Source: Spirochaetia bacterium (GTDB taxonomy: Bacteria > Spirochaetota > Spirochaetia > Treponematales > Treponemataceae). Taken from it: a stretch of DNA of 64,000 nucleotides. The notes under the pieces were generated by a model that was not told the DNA's origin, did not search any database, and was given only the letters and a program-made list of their open reading frames with translations. This document shows positions 44,665 through 53,708 of this stretch, in pieces. The translations under genes and the position numbers were made by a program. Positions within the stretch are counted from its first letter, which is position 1. The number at the start of each line of letters is the position of its first letter. Location: assembly GCA_900769975.1 (NCBI GenBank), contig CAAGIR010000234.1, positions 4,970 through 68,969 of the forward strand. Direction: 5' to 3'.

Positions 44665-44693
44665 TTGAAAGCAATCAACTAGTATATTATAAT
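44665..44693 (+). promoter_or_regulatory. strong promoter of smpB, placed on top of the start codon
   Basis: TTGAAA (44665-44670), a 17-base spacer and a perfect TATAAT (44688-44693). Transcription is expected near 44699-44701, which coincides with the smpB ATG at 44701, so the transcript would have almost no leader. Confidence 0.72.
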
Positions 44694-44700
44694 AATGTAT

Positions 44701-45162
44701 ATGGCAGATAGAAAAATTATTGCAGAAAACAGAAAAGCTCATTTTGATTACTTTATAGAAGAAACTTACGAATGTGGAATTGAATTGCAGGGAACCGAAG
44801 TAAAATCTGTAAAAAACGGTAACATTTCATTTCCAGATGCTTTTGCTGAAATAGTAAACGGTCAGGTTTGGATAAAAAATTTGCATATATCAGAATACTC
44901 TTATTCTTCTATTTTTAATCATAATCCAGACAGGGCAAAAAAACTTTTGTTACATAAAGAAGAAATTAAAAAGCTTACGCGAAAAGTAGAAGAAAAAGGA
45001 TATACTTTGATTCCTATTAATTTTTATTTAAAAAAAGGACTTGTTAAAGTAACGCTTGGTGTCTGCAAAGGTAAAAAACAATTTGATAAACGGGCAACTA
45101 TAAAAGATCGTGATGTTCAGCGTGATATTCAGCGTGAATTTTCAAAAAGATTAAGAGGATAA
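44701..45162 (+). CDS. smpB: SsrA-binding protein SmpB
   Basis: A 153-residue tmRNA-binding protein for rescue of stalled ribosomes. The oligonucleotide-binding barrel starts MADRKIIAENRKAHFDYFI. It has the motif ELQGTEVKSVKNGNISFPDAFA and the basic C-terminal tail (KGKKQFDKRATIKDRDVQRDI) that folds into the mRNA channel. Two in-frame ATGs exist (44695 and 44701). The second matches family starts and coincides with the expected transcription start. No ribosome-binding site is visible before either, suggesting leaderless translation. Confidence 0.94.
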   Translation: MADRKIIAENRKAHFDYFIEETYECGIELQGTEVKSVKNGNISFPDAFAEIVNGQVWIKNLHISEYSYSSIFNHNPDRAKKLLLHKEEIKKLTRKVEEKGYTLIPINFYLKKGLVKVTLGVCKGKKQFDKRATIKDRDVQRDIQREFSKRLRG

Positions 45163-45170
45163 CCTGGATT

Positions 45171-46067
45171 TTGAAAAAAAAACATAAATTTTTTCTGACA
45201 TTTCTTTTTATCCTCTGTTTATTTTCCGTCAAAATATGGAGTCAAAAATATAATATAGATTACTATGGCATAGTATCCACAGATCTTGATGCTAATATGG
45301 CAAAAATGACAAGTGATTTATATTTTACGCAGCTTTCGGAAATAAATAATTTTAAAGTTACCGATAAACGTGATTCCCCTATTTTGTCTGCACCTCCAGA
45401 TTTCAATAATTTTTCACATGATTCACTAGCATTTTACACAGTAATTCAAAAAAATCCTGCCGATGACTCCTGGCATACAGTTTTTCATGTTATTGATACA
45501 GACAACAATGAAGAACATACAAAGAAAAAAATATATGCTTCCTTTTACAAGATTTTAATGGAATCAAAAAATGAATTAAAAGACACAATCCGCCAGTTAA
45601 TAGAAAGTGATAAAGGCGTTGCACTTCAAAAAAACAATAATCCAGTGAACAACAAAAATTTAAACACCGGCAAAACTGAAAACGTTCAGACAACAACTTT
45701 CATTTCTGCTGAAAATTTGTCAGGTACATGGAAAGGCGAAGAAAATATTGATAAAGTTGTTATTTTACGCGGCGGCAGAGGTTTTGTTATTTTTAAAAAT
45801 GGTGCTTCGATGAATATTTCCGTAAAAATATCAGAATCAGAAAGCAATCAGATTATAATAAAACAAAACTCAAAATCCAATGCTTCATTTTTCCCTGAAT
45901 TGCCCAGAAATACAGCTTTAAGTGCGGCACCTGCAGCAGAACCAATCCAATGGATTTTAACTGTTTCCGACAACAACACCCTGCAAGGAGTAAAACAGAC
46001 GCTCATTCCAGAAGGCGATTCATTTAAAAAAGGCGAAATACCTGTAGAATGGACAAAAAGCAGTTAA
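45171..46067 (+). CDS. exported protein of unknown function
   Basis: A 298-residue protein starting at TTG 45171 with GAGG about 13 bases upstream. Residues 1-24 form a signal peptide (FFLTFLFILCLFSVKIWSQ) without a lipobox, so it is probably periplasmic. The N-terminal half (about 25-140) has YYGIVSTDLDANMAKMTSDLYFTQLS, which resembles the ligand-type domains of treponemal envelope proteins only loosely. The C-terminal half begins SGTWKGEENIDKVVILRGGRGFVIFKNG, a beta-rich segment like lipocalin-type modules. It follows smpB by 8 bases and may be co-transcribed. Confidence 0.7.
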   Translation: MKKKHKFFLTFLFILCLFSVKIWSQKYNIDYYGIVSTDLDANMAKMTSDLYFTQLSEINNFKVTDKRDSPILSAPPDFNNFSHDSLAFYTVIQKNPADDSWHTVFHVIDTDNNEEHTKKKIYASFYKILMESKNELKDTIRQLIESDKGVALQKNNNPVNNKNLNTGKTENVQTTTFISAENLSGTWKGEENIDKVVILRGGRGFVIFKNGASMNISVKISESESNQIIIKQNSKSNASFFPELPRNTALSAAPAAEPIQWILTVSDNNTLQGVKQTLIPEGDSFKKGEIPVEWTKSS

Positions 46068-46089
46068 TATTAATAAAAACGTTATTATG

Positions 46090-46587
46090 CTAGATTTGCG
46101 GTAGGTCAAAAACAGGGACACCAGTTATAATAGTTTTACTGTCCTTTTTTAACGAAAGATTTCCGTTATTTATATCATATAAAATCATAATTACAAGCAT
46201 AAGCAGACTTAAAAATATCGCAATCATCTTACAATACTTTTCATCAAGATAATTTGGTTCCAGATGTCGCAAAACAGTCCCAGTATCATAAAGATTTGTA
46301 AGAAAAGGTTTTAGTCCGTTGATTTTTACAATTTTTTCACCATCACTCACATAATCAAGTTTACGTGCATAAGCAGAAATGACTGCCTTATCATTTGTCA
46401 GAGCCGTCAATTCCTGTTGTAGTTCACTGTTAATATTCTGAATTTCGTTAGTTCTTTTACTCACCAAACGTTTCTGTTCTTCCATCTGATTATAACTGAA
46501 AAGACCGTTTTGTCCGACAGTAACAGACAACAGCACATAAACAAGTGTACCGAAAAAAACTATAAATAAATACTTCGCACGTTTCAT
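46090..46587 (-). CDS. FtsB/DivIC-like septum formation initiator with extra C-terminal membrane helix
   Basis: A 165-residue protein. Residues 5-26 form a membrane helix, and residues 33-65 form a coiled coil (RLVSKRTNEIQNINSELQQELTALTND). A conserved-looking AYARKLDYVSDGEKIVKING follows, as in the DivIC/FtsB family. Unusually, a second hydrophobic helix (about 119-138, MIAIFLSLLMLVIMILYDI) and a 27-residue tail follow. A cell-division role is inferred from this pattern. It is divergent from the acidic repeat protein gene. Confidence 0.72.
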   Translation of the reverse strand: MKRAKYLFIVFFGTLVYVLLSVTVGQNGLFSYNQMEEQKRLVSKRTNEIQNINSELQQELTALTNDKAVISAYARKLDYVSDGEKIVKINGLKPFLTNLYDTGTVLRHLEPNYLDEKYCKMIAIFLSLLMLVIMILYDINNGNLSLKKDSKTIITGVPVFDLPQI

Positions 46588-46595
46588 GATAAATT

Positions 46596-46706
46596 TATTA
46601 TCGACAAAAGTTTTTGTTTTCTGAAATGAAAATATATGATATAATTAAAGTTAATGACAAAATTGCAAGAATTTGGTATTTTTTTATTGTAAGTGTGTCG
46701 ATAATA
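46596..46706. promoter_or_regulatory. 11-bp inverted repeat flanking the divergent intergenic region
   Basis: TATTATCGACA (46596-46606) and TGTCGATAATA (46696-46706) are exact reverse complements, separated by 89 bases. They lie next to the two divergent gene starts and bracket a TATAAT near 46638-46643. They could be operator half-sites or a chance pair; no dyad symmetry exists within each half. Confidence 0.4.
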
Positions 46707-46741
46707 TAAAGGTAAAAAAATATCCCAAAAGAGGAAATTAT

Positions 46742-49700
46742 ATGAATTTATCAGAAGAAAACACAAAAGAACTCGAAAGCTATGGTGTTTGGGTTAAAAA
46801 TACTTCAAATGAGAATTCTACTTCATCAGAAAACGTAAATTCTCAATCAGAAAAAGATTTATTATCTTATATTGATAATGCGGCAGATAATATTGATTTA
46901 CCTGATTTTGATACTACAGATTTTTCTGATATGTTCAAAGATGATGCTCAATTTTCTACCACCGATTCTCAAAATGATGATTTTACAAGTGGTCTTGATT
47001 CAACGTTGAGTACAGATGAATTATCAAACATTACGGATTTTGCAGATGTTTCCATAGAAGAAGCAGTAAATCCAGAAGATAACATAACTGAAAGTTTTAC
47101 AGATGAAACTGATAAAACTGATGCAGACACACAGCCTGAAGAAAATATTATTGAAGAAAACAGTTTTGAAATTGAAGATATTACCGATTTTGATGCAGAT
47201 TTATCTTCCATAGATGATGAAGTTCAAATCCCAGAAGAAGAAATCAGCGAAACAGAAATGATAAATGACGATGACTCTGAAACAATTTCTTTTGACAATG
47301 AAGAAGAAATATCTTTAGATGATTTTATGGACGAAGGTTTTTCTGATGAATCCGTAGCTGCTGGAAATAATGGTTATGAACCGGGAAAAGAAAAACCTGC
47401 TGTTTCCTTGCCTACAGAATCACATGAAGGTTCTGATACAGAAGAACTTTCGCTAGACGATTTTATGGATGGCGATTTTGAAATGGCTCCTCAGGAAGTT
47501 CAGTCAACAAAAGAAGAAATTGTGGAAGAAGAACCTCCTCTTGATATGGAACTTTCTTTTGATGATTCGGTAGAAAATGTTGAAACAGAAGAAAATATTT
47601 CAGTAGAAACTTATGAAGATTTTGATGAAGATTCTGTTGCTGTGGAAACTGAAGAAGTGTCGTTGGATGACTTTGGTGATATTTTTGATGCTCCTGCAGA
47701 AGATAATAATGATAAAGATTCTTCTATTAAAAGTAAATCTATCAGTATGAATGAAACAGAAGAAATTGACCTTTCTGACTTTGGTATTGATGCTGATGCA
47801 GAAGAAACGCCAATTAATCAGGATGTAGAAGAAGCCAAGAAAAAGGATGTTGTTGTTGATTATGATTTATTTGTTGGCGATGAAAATACTTCAACGGCTC
47901 CGATTGTAAACGAAATTAAATCTGTTGAAAAACAAGAATTTGAAAAAAATGAAACAGAAAGCATTGAAAATAAAAATACTGCATCTGTTGATAATTCTAT
48001 CTTGCAGCAGATTATGGCTGAACTTACAAACCTTAAAAATGATATTAATACACTTAAATCTAATATAGAAGAAATTAAAGCAGAAGAAGCAAGTGTAAAA
48101 GAAGAAGTACAACCTGCAGAAGAATTAATTCCTGAAGAAACAAAAGACGAAGGCGGATTCTTCTCTGGTCTTGATGATGATGATACTATTGCGCTTTCTT
48201 TTGATGAACTTGACAATATCATGAATACGGCCGATTTTTCAGGTCAATCAGACGAAACAAGTGAAACAGAAGAACCTGAAACATCAACTGAATCTGTTAT
48301 AGAAGACGACGCACCACTTTCTGACGAAACAGTTCTCACAGAAGAGCCAGTTCTCCAAGACGACGCACCACTTTCTGATGAAACAGTTCTCACAGAAGAA
48401 CCAGTTCTAGAAGACGACGCACCACTTTCTGACGAAACAGTTCTCACAGAAGAGCCAGTTCTCCAAGACGACGCACCACTTGCTGACGAAACAGTTCTCA
48501 CAGAAGAGCCAGTTCTCGAAGACGACGCACCACTTGCTGACGAAACAGTTCTCACAGAAGAACCAGTTCTCGAAGACGACGCACCACTTTCTGACGAAAC
48601 AGTTCTCACAGAAGAGCCAGTTCTCCAAGACGACGCACCACTTTCTGACGAAACAGTTCTCACAGAAGAACCAGTTCTCGAAGACGACACACCACTTTCT
48701 GATGAAACAGTTCTCACAGAAGAACCAGTCCTCGAAGATGACGCACCTCTTTCTGATGAAACAGTTCTCACAGAAGAGACAGTTCTCCAAGACGACGCAC
48801 CACTTTCTGACGAAACAGTTCTCACAGAAGAGCCAGTTCTCCAAGACGACGCACCACTTTCTGACGAATCAGTTCTCACAGAAGAACCAGTTCTCCAAGA
48901 CGACGCACCTCTTTCTGACGAAACAGTTCTTTCTGAAAATACAGTTCTTGAAGATGATTTTGATACAATTTCTGAAGATTTGGAATTTGATTATCAAAAT
49001 GAAAATCTTGAAGAACCAGAGATGGATAATCTAGCAGAAATTAATCTTGATGAAGATTTTGAAGAAAATGATATTATCGAAGAAGATTTACCAGATGAAA
49101 TTTCTATCCCAAAAGAAGATATTTTCGTAGAGTCAAATTCTCATGATTTTATGGACAGTGTCAATAATACTCCAGTTGAAATGCAGGAAACATTAGAAGA
49201 TGAAACTTTGAGTGATGAAAATCCTCTTTCTTCTGAAAGTATTGATGATGATATCCCTACAGTTGAAAAATTATTGGAAAATCAAGATGCCGCTTCAATT
49301 CTTGAAAGCGATAACGAAGCCTTCGAAAAAGATTTACAGGAACAGCAGAATACGATATTTGAAGAAAATCCTGTAATTTCTGAATCTGAAGAAACTTCCG
49401 AAGATGATTTCCTTGATATTGCAAATACTGCAATTTTTGATGAAGAACCTGTAATTGAAGAAACTTCTGTTGACCTTGAACAGGAAGATAAAACAGAAGA
49501 ACCAGTTTTTGATATTTTTGACAATGCTGATACAACTGAAGCACCAAGCGAAACAATTTCTGATGAAATTATAATAGAAGAAACAACGCCTTCTGTTTCA
49601 GAAGAAAGTGAAGTCAAAATAACAGAGAAAACTGAAAATCAAAAACCATTAAGTTCAGATTTGATGCAGGATGTAAAATCACTTTTAGTTTATATGGATC

Positions 49701-49801
49701 AACTTCTTGAAGATTTACCAGAAGAAAAAATCGAAGAATTTGCTAATTCAGATAAATTTGTACTTTTCAAAAATGTATTCGAAAAATTAGGTTTGAACTA
49801 A
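46742..49801 (+). CDS. large acidic repeat protein, unknown function
   Basis: A 1019-residue, very acidic protein (Glu/Asp-rich throughout) with no signal peptide or membrane segment. Short motifs such as ISLDDFMDEG, LSLDDFMDGD and VSLDDFGDIFD recur before residue 400. A coiled coil (about 425-455) contains LTNLKNDINTLKSNIEEIK. Then come twelve tandem 18-residue repeats (consensus EDDAPLSDETVLTEEPVL). The C-terminal 55 residues (SSDLMQDVKSLLVYMDQLLEDLPEEKIEEFANSDKFVLFKNVFEKL) are a helical domain. AGAGGAAA precedes the ATG. FimV-like scaffold proteins are an architectural analogy only. Confidence 0.85.
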   Translation: MNLSEENTKELESYGVWVKNTSNENSTSSENVNSQSEKDLLSYIDNAADNIDLPDFDTTDFSDMFKDDAQFSTTDSQNDDFTSGLDSTLSTDELSNITDFADVSIEEAVNPEDNITESFTDETDKTDADTQPEENIIEENSFEIEDITDFDADLSSIDDEVQIPEEEISETEMINDDDSETISFDNEEEISLDDFMDEGFSDESVAAGNNGYEPGKEKPAVSLPTESHEGSDTEELSLDDFMDGDFEMAPQEVQSTKEEIVEEEPPLDMELSFDDSVENVETEENISVETYEDFDEDSVAVETEEVSLDDFGDIFDAPAEDNNDKDSSIKSKSISMNETEEIDLSDFGIDADAEETPINQDVEEAKKKDVVVDYDLFVGDENTSTAPIVNEIKSVEKQEFEKNETESIENKNTASVDNSILQQIMAELTNLKNDINTLKSNIEEIKAEEASVKEEVQPAEELIPEETKDEGGFFSGLDDDDTIALSFDELDNIMNTADFSGQSDETSETEEPETSTESVIEDDAPLSDETVLTEEPVLQDDAPLSDETVLTEEPVLEDDAPLSDETVLTEEPVLQDDAPLADETVLTEEPVLEDDAPLADETVLTEEPVLEDDAPLSDETVLTEEPVLQDDAPLSDETVLTEEPVLEDDTPLSDETVLTEEPVLEDDAPLSDETVLTEETVLQDDAPLSDETVLTEEPVLQDDAPLSDESVLTEEPVLQDDAPLSDETVLSENTVLEDDFDTISEDLEFDYQNENLEEPEMDNLAEINLDEDFEENDIIEEDLPDEISIPKEDIFVESNSHDFMDSVNNTPVEMQETLEDETLSDENPLSSESIDDDIPTVEKLLENQDAASILESDNEAFEKDLQEQQNTIFEENPVISESEETSEDDFLDIANTAIFDEEPVIEETSVDLEQEDKTEEPVFDIFDNADTTEAPSETISDEIIIEETTPSVSEESEVKITEKTENQKPLSSDLMQDVKSLLVYMDQLLEDLPEEKIEEFANSDKFVLFKNVFEKLGLN
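48302..48949 (+). repeat. twelve tandem 54-bp repeats within the acidic protein gene
   Basis: Twelve in-frame units of 54 bases (18 codons) run without a gap. Variation is limited: E or Q at unit position 1, S or A before DE, and single changes such as DDTPLS, DESVLT and EETVL. The last unit (SENTVL) is degenerate. The near-identity of units suggests recent expansion and likely strain-to-strain copy-number change. Confidence 0.95.
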
Positions 49802-49802
49802 A

Positions 49803-50621
49803 ATGGGACTTCTAAATAAGGCGAATGATTTATTGACAAACGAAACTCTTTGTAACTCAAAAAATGACGATACTGTGAATGAAAATAAATCTTTCGCTTT
49901 TTCAGATTTTCTTCAAAAATATAATATTTTTTCTTTTGCAATATGTCAGTTAGTAGATAATTATTTTTTGATAAAAGACAGCCTTGGTTTTGACGGAAAA
50001 ACTATATCACATTTTAAAATTTCCGATGCAGAATGTGACTCTCTTTTTAATGCAAATAACACCTTTTCAACTATTAATATTGCGGGTTATCCTTTTTTGA
50101 ATGTCATTTTTTCGGAAGATGTTAAGAAAAAAAACAAAACTTTTTCATTTTGTAAAATCAGCAGTAACTTTTTGATGATATGCAACAGTGAAATATCTGC
50201 TGATTTACTTTCTGATTTTCTTACTACCGATAATAAACAGAATATTGATTTTGAACGTATAAATCAAAATATTTTACAAAATAATAACTGTATGACAGTA
50301 CAAATAAATTTTCAGGAAGCAATTGAAACTTTTTTTTGTTCATCGTCAGATAAACAGATTACAAAGCAGCAGTTTTCTTCTTCTATATTTACAGAAATTT
50401 GTAATAGATTTTTGTACTGGTACGACAATAAAGATTTTTGCAAACAGTTTGATGATTATACTTTAAAGTTAGTTTTTTTTACAAAAGAAACAATTCCATC
50501 TGAACTTTTAATAAACCACATAATTTATAATCTTAAAGATGTGTTGGAAAATTCCGCAGAAATAATTGACATTCAGATAAATTACACTAATAATCTTTCA
50601 GAAATTCAAGATTTTTTTTAA
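49803..50621 (+). CDS. hypothetical protein of the acidic-repeat/MAF cluster
   Basis: A 272-residue cytosolic protein I do not recognise. It has a short acidic N-terminus, then alternating hydrophobic strands and helices (FAICQLVDNYFLIKDSLGFDG, INIAGYPFLNVIF), which look like a PAS/roadblock-type fold but carry no signature. The C-terminal part has LINHIIYNLKDVLENSAEIIDIQINYTNNL. It starts 1 base after the acidic repeat gene and ends 12 bases before the first MAF gene, so it is likely part of the same operon. Confidence 0.7.
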   Translation: MGLLNKANDLLTNETLCNSKNDDTVNENKSFAFSDFLQKYNIFSFAICQLVDNYFLIKDSLGFDGKTISHFKISDAECDSLFNANNTFSTINIAGYPFLNVIFSEDVKKKNKTFSFCKISSNFLMICNSEISADLLSDFLTTDNKQNIDFERINQNILQNNNCMTVQINFQEAIETFFCSSSDKQITKQQFSSSIFTEICNRFLYWYDNKDFCKQFDDYTLKLVFFTKETIPSELLINHIIYNLKDVLENSAEIIDIQINYTNNLSEIQDFF

Positions 50622-50633
50622 GGCAGGATAATT

Positions 50634-52136
50634 TTGGAAGCTGTTTTTCAAAATTGTAAAAATGGAGAAAAAACTGTAGTTTTAAACGGTTTTTTATATC
50701 ATTCTGCATACAATCCCACAAAAGAAGCAGAACGTTTTGTTCAAAACCTTACACCACCCTTTTTGCCCGAAATTATTTTTATAACAGAACCTGGTTTATC
50801 TTATTGTGCCTCATTTCTAAAAGCAAAATTTCCTGAAACTAAAATTGTCGCAGTCAGATTTTCCAGCATTTTTTCAGATTACGATTGTTATTTTGATGAA
50901 ATCATTAATTTTTATGAATTTGATTTTAATCAGGAACATATTGAAAATTTTCTGTTTAACAAATATGGTGAAATATCAATACTATTATCTTTTTTTTGTT
51001 CGTGGACTTTAAGTCCGAAAGTCTTTCTGCAAATGGAACAACTTTTTTGGAACTGCATTAAAAATATTACCGAAAAAGCTAAAACTTTGTTAATTACAAG
51101 ACAGTTTTTTGAAACAAAATGGTTTAAAAATTCGTTAAACTTTTTTAAATACATAAATAATCCTATAAAATTATCAAAAAAAATCGATATTCCTGTGTGT
51201 ATAATCGCTTCTGGTCCTAGTTTACAAAAAGCTGCTTCAATTTTACAAAAAAATCAAAATAACTTTTTCATAATTGCATTATCTTCATCGATAACTTTCT
51301 GCCTTGAAAATAATATCATTCCAGATTTGTGCATTTCTACAGACGGAGGATATTGGGCGGGAGAACATTTAAAAAAACTCGCCATAAACAACACGAAACG
51401 TAAAATAAATAAAAATCTTGTACTTGCAATTACTCCAGAAAGTTACTGTAAAAAAAGTATCCTTCATTCAATTGAGATTTTACCATTAAATTACGAAGAC
51501 GGCATTTCTTCCAAACTTTCAAATCAATCAAATTTATCATTTTTTACAGCTAAAAGAAATGGAACTGTCAGCGGAACTGCCGTGCAATTTGCACTTCAAT
51601 ATTCTTCAAAAGAAATTTTCTTTTTTGGCTTAGATTTAGCTTGCAATAACGGGTATCAGCATGCAAATCCAAATGAACTTCAAACAAATTCACACATTTT
51701 TGATTATAAAATTAATTCCTTAGAAAAAAAAGTATCTCTTTCTCAATTTTCTTCAGCAAGCCTAAAAATTTATGAAAACTGGTTTTCCTCTTTTAACATT
51801 TTCAACAGAAATATTTTCAGAATCATTGATGAAAATGATGCAAAAAATAAACTGGGACAAATAAAAGACATTTCAGTTGAAAATTTTAAATCCATTTGTG
51901 AAAATTTACAGAAAATTGAACAAAAAGAATCTTTTTTCGAAAAACAAAATGTAACTGTAAATAAAGAAACTATTGTTAATGAACTTAAAACCATCTTTTT
52001 CAATGATGACGTAAAAAAACAGTTTTATCCATTGGATTTTATTTTATATAAACATACAAATAATACTGAAATTCTAAATAAAATCGAAAAAAAACATAAA
52101 GAACTGTATGATAAAGCCGTTAAAATGTTTGAATAA
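50634..52136 (+). CDS. MAF flagellin-modification family protein (DUF115/MptE-like), copy 1
   Basis: A 500-residue member of the motility accessory factor family (6-hydroxymethylpterin pyrophosphokinase MptE-like). The core has VCIIASGPSLQKA (GPSL at residues 194-197), DLCISTDGGYWAGEHL, and the later FFFGLDLACNNGYQHAN. The family includes flagellin nonulosonate transferases in Campylobacter and Aeromonas. The start is TTG with AGGCAGGA upstream. Its neighbour at 52195 is a paralogue. No nonulosonate synthesis genes are in this window, so the sugar donor is unknown. Confidence 0.85.
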   Translation: MEAVFQNCKNGEKTVVLNGFLYHSAYNPTKEAERFVQNLTPPFLPEIIFITEPGLSYCASFLKAKFPETKIVAVRFSSIFSDYDCYFDEIINFYEFDFNQEHIENFLFNKYGEISILLSFFCSWTLSPKVFLQMEQLFWNCIKNITEKAKTLLITRQFFETKWFKNSLNFFKYINNPIKLSKKIDIPVCIIASGPSLQKAASILQKNQNNFFIIALSSSITFCLENNIIPDLCISTDGGYWAGEHLKKLAINNTKRKINKNLVLAITPESYCKKSILHSIEILPLNYEDGISSKLSNQSNLSFFTAKRNGTVSGTAVQFALQYSSKEIFFFGLDLACNNGYQHANPNELQTNSHIFDYKINSLEKKVSLSQFSSASLKIYENWFSSFNIFNRNIFRIIDENDAKNKLGQIKDISVENFKSICENLQKIEQKESFFEKQNVTVNKETIVNELKTIFFNDDVKKQFYPLDFILYKHTNNTEILNKIEKKHKELYDKAVKMFE

Positions 52137-52194
52137 AAAATGACAAAAAAAAGTGTTCGCAAGGGCATAAATGCAATTATCATAAGGAAAAATA

Positions 52195-53706
52195 ATGTTT
52201 GAAAAATCAATTTATAACAAAGTTGACATGGCCAAAAACGGTCAGTTAATTCCTGTTTTACAAAATAACCGTACTGTTGAATCAAGATACAATCCTCAAA
52301 TTGAAGCACAAAGAATTATTGACTCCCTTGATAATGAATACAAATTTTTTATTCTGATTGGAATTGGCTCAGGCATTCTTTTACAAAATCTTCTAAAAAA
52401 TTTTCCGCAAGCCATTTTCATCTGTATGGAACTTTCTCAAGATGATCTTGATTTTCTAACTTTTTCAGAAAATAATCTTGAACTATCAAAAATTTACAAA
52501 AATCCTCAGATTATTTTATGTACTTTGAATGAAATTCAAAAAGTTTTGCTTGAAAATTATCTTCCAGTAAAATACGGTGACTTAAAAATTATAGAACAAC
52601 GTGGATGGATAAATGAAAATCATGACTATCTTCCACAAATTTATGAAAACATTCAAAAAGCAATCAACATAATATCAGCAGATTATTCCACCCAAGCACA
52701 TTTTGGAAAAATATGGATTAATAATATTATGAATAATCTGAAACTTATTAATCAACAAAAAAAAATTACAATAAAAACAAATACTTCCAAAACCGCCGCA
52801 GTTATCGCCGCAGGCCCGTCTCTCGACAAAACACTTAATACTCTTATAAATCATCCTGATGATTATTTTATAATTGCAACTGACACAGCATATCAAACTT
52901 TGATAAAAAATAAAATTAAACCTCATATTGTAGTTTCTTTAGACGGTCAGATTATTTCAAAATATCATTTTATGCACAAAGAAATACATAAAGATACGGT
53001 TTTTCTTTTTGATTTAACTGCAAATTATAACAGCGTAAAATATTTGACATCAAAAAAAGTACAAATTTCTTTTTTTCAAAGCGGACATCCTTTTTGTAAA
53101 TTTGCACAGCAGTTTTCGAATGTTCAATTTACCAGCCTTTTTGCTGGTTCTGGTACTGTTACGATAGCCGCAACTGATTTTGCAATTATGGCAGGATTCA
53201 AAAAAATTGAAGTATTTGGTGCAGATTTTTCTTATCATCATGGAAAAACATACACAAAAGGAACGTATCTGGATATTCTTTATAATTCCAAATCAAACAG
53301 ACTTTCAGGCACAGAATTTCTTTATGACAAGCTTATGTTCAGGACAAATCTGAACAAAGCTGATGAAGCGCAAAACGAAAATAATTCCACTGTACACTAC
53401 ACTACAAAAATTTTAGAAGCCTACAAACAGTCTTTTGAACATTTTGTTATCCAAAACGGCTTTACCTTGCATAAAGAAAACTACTGCTATTTTTTGGAAA
53501 ATAAAAACAACCACAATAATTATGATTTTGGTAAAATAAATTTCAACTATGAAAGTTTTTGTAATTTCTTAAAGCAATGCAATCCCAAATCAATAGAAAT
53601 TCCATTATTACCTTTAGCAGCATGGATCAAAACAAACTACAAAAAAAATGATTTTAATGAAATTCTAAATATTGCACACTCTTACATTGTGAGTTATAAT
53701 ATATAA
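52195..53706 (+). CDS. MAF flagellin-modification family protein (DUF115/MptE-like), copy 2
   Basis: A 503-residue paralogue of the preceding gene. It has FFILIGIGSGILLQNLLKNFP in the N-terminal Rossmann-like part, AAVIAAGPSLDKTLNTL (GPSL at residues 207-210), and HIVVSLDGQIISKYHFMH. It also has AIMAGFKKIEVFGADFSYHHGKTYTKGT. AAGGA precedes the ATG. The N-terminal Rossmann-like segment is better preserved than in copy 1. Two adjacent copies suggest different acceptors or a heteromer. Spirochaetal flagellin glycosylation makes a flagellar role plausible, but it is not shown. Confidence 0.87.
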   Translation: MFEKSIYNKVDMAKNGQLIPVLQNNRTVESRYNPQIEAQRIIDSLDNEYKFFILIGIGSGILLQNLLKNFPQAIFICMELSQDDLDFLTFSENNLELSKIYKNPQIILCTLNEIQKVLLENYLPVKYGDLKIIEQRGWINENHDYLPQIYENIQKAINIISADYSTQAHFGKIWINNIMNNLKLINQQKKITIKTNTSKTAAVIAAGPSLDKTLNTLINHPDDYFIIATDTAYQTLIKNKIKPHIVVSLDGQIISKYHFMHKEIHKDTVFLFDLTANYNSVKYLTSKKVQISFFQSGHPFCKFAQQFSNVQFTSLFAGSGTVTIAATDFAIMAGFKKIEVFGADFSYHHGKTYTKGTYLDILYNSKSNRLSGTEFLYDKLMFRTNLNKADEAQNENNSTVHYTTKILEAYKQSFEHFVIQNGFTLHKENYCYFLENKNNHNNYDFGKINFNYESFCNFLKQCNPKSIEIPLLPLAAWIKTNYKKNDFNEILNIAHSYIVSYNI

Positions 53707-53708
53707 AT

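Noticed and set aside
46673..46741. Longer N-terminus of the acidic repeat protein
   Set aside because: The upstream 23 residues lack a ribosome-binding site and contain the inverted-repeat DNA. The ATG at 46742 follows AGAGGAAA.
48244..48879. Long Ser/Arg-rich open frame on the minus strand across the acidic repeat
   Set aside because: It is the antisense of the 54-bp repeat. Its periodic sequence follows from the repeat and has no ribosome-binding site or family match. A second antisense frame and a plus-strand frame in the same place are equally artefactual.
53050..53241. Short antisense frames inside MAF, V-ATPase and flagellar genes
   Set aside because: These are shadows of strong coding frames with no ribosome-binding site, family signature or independent codon pattern.
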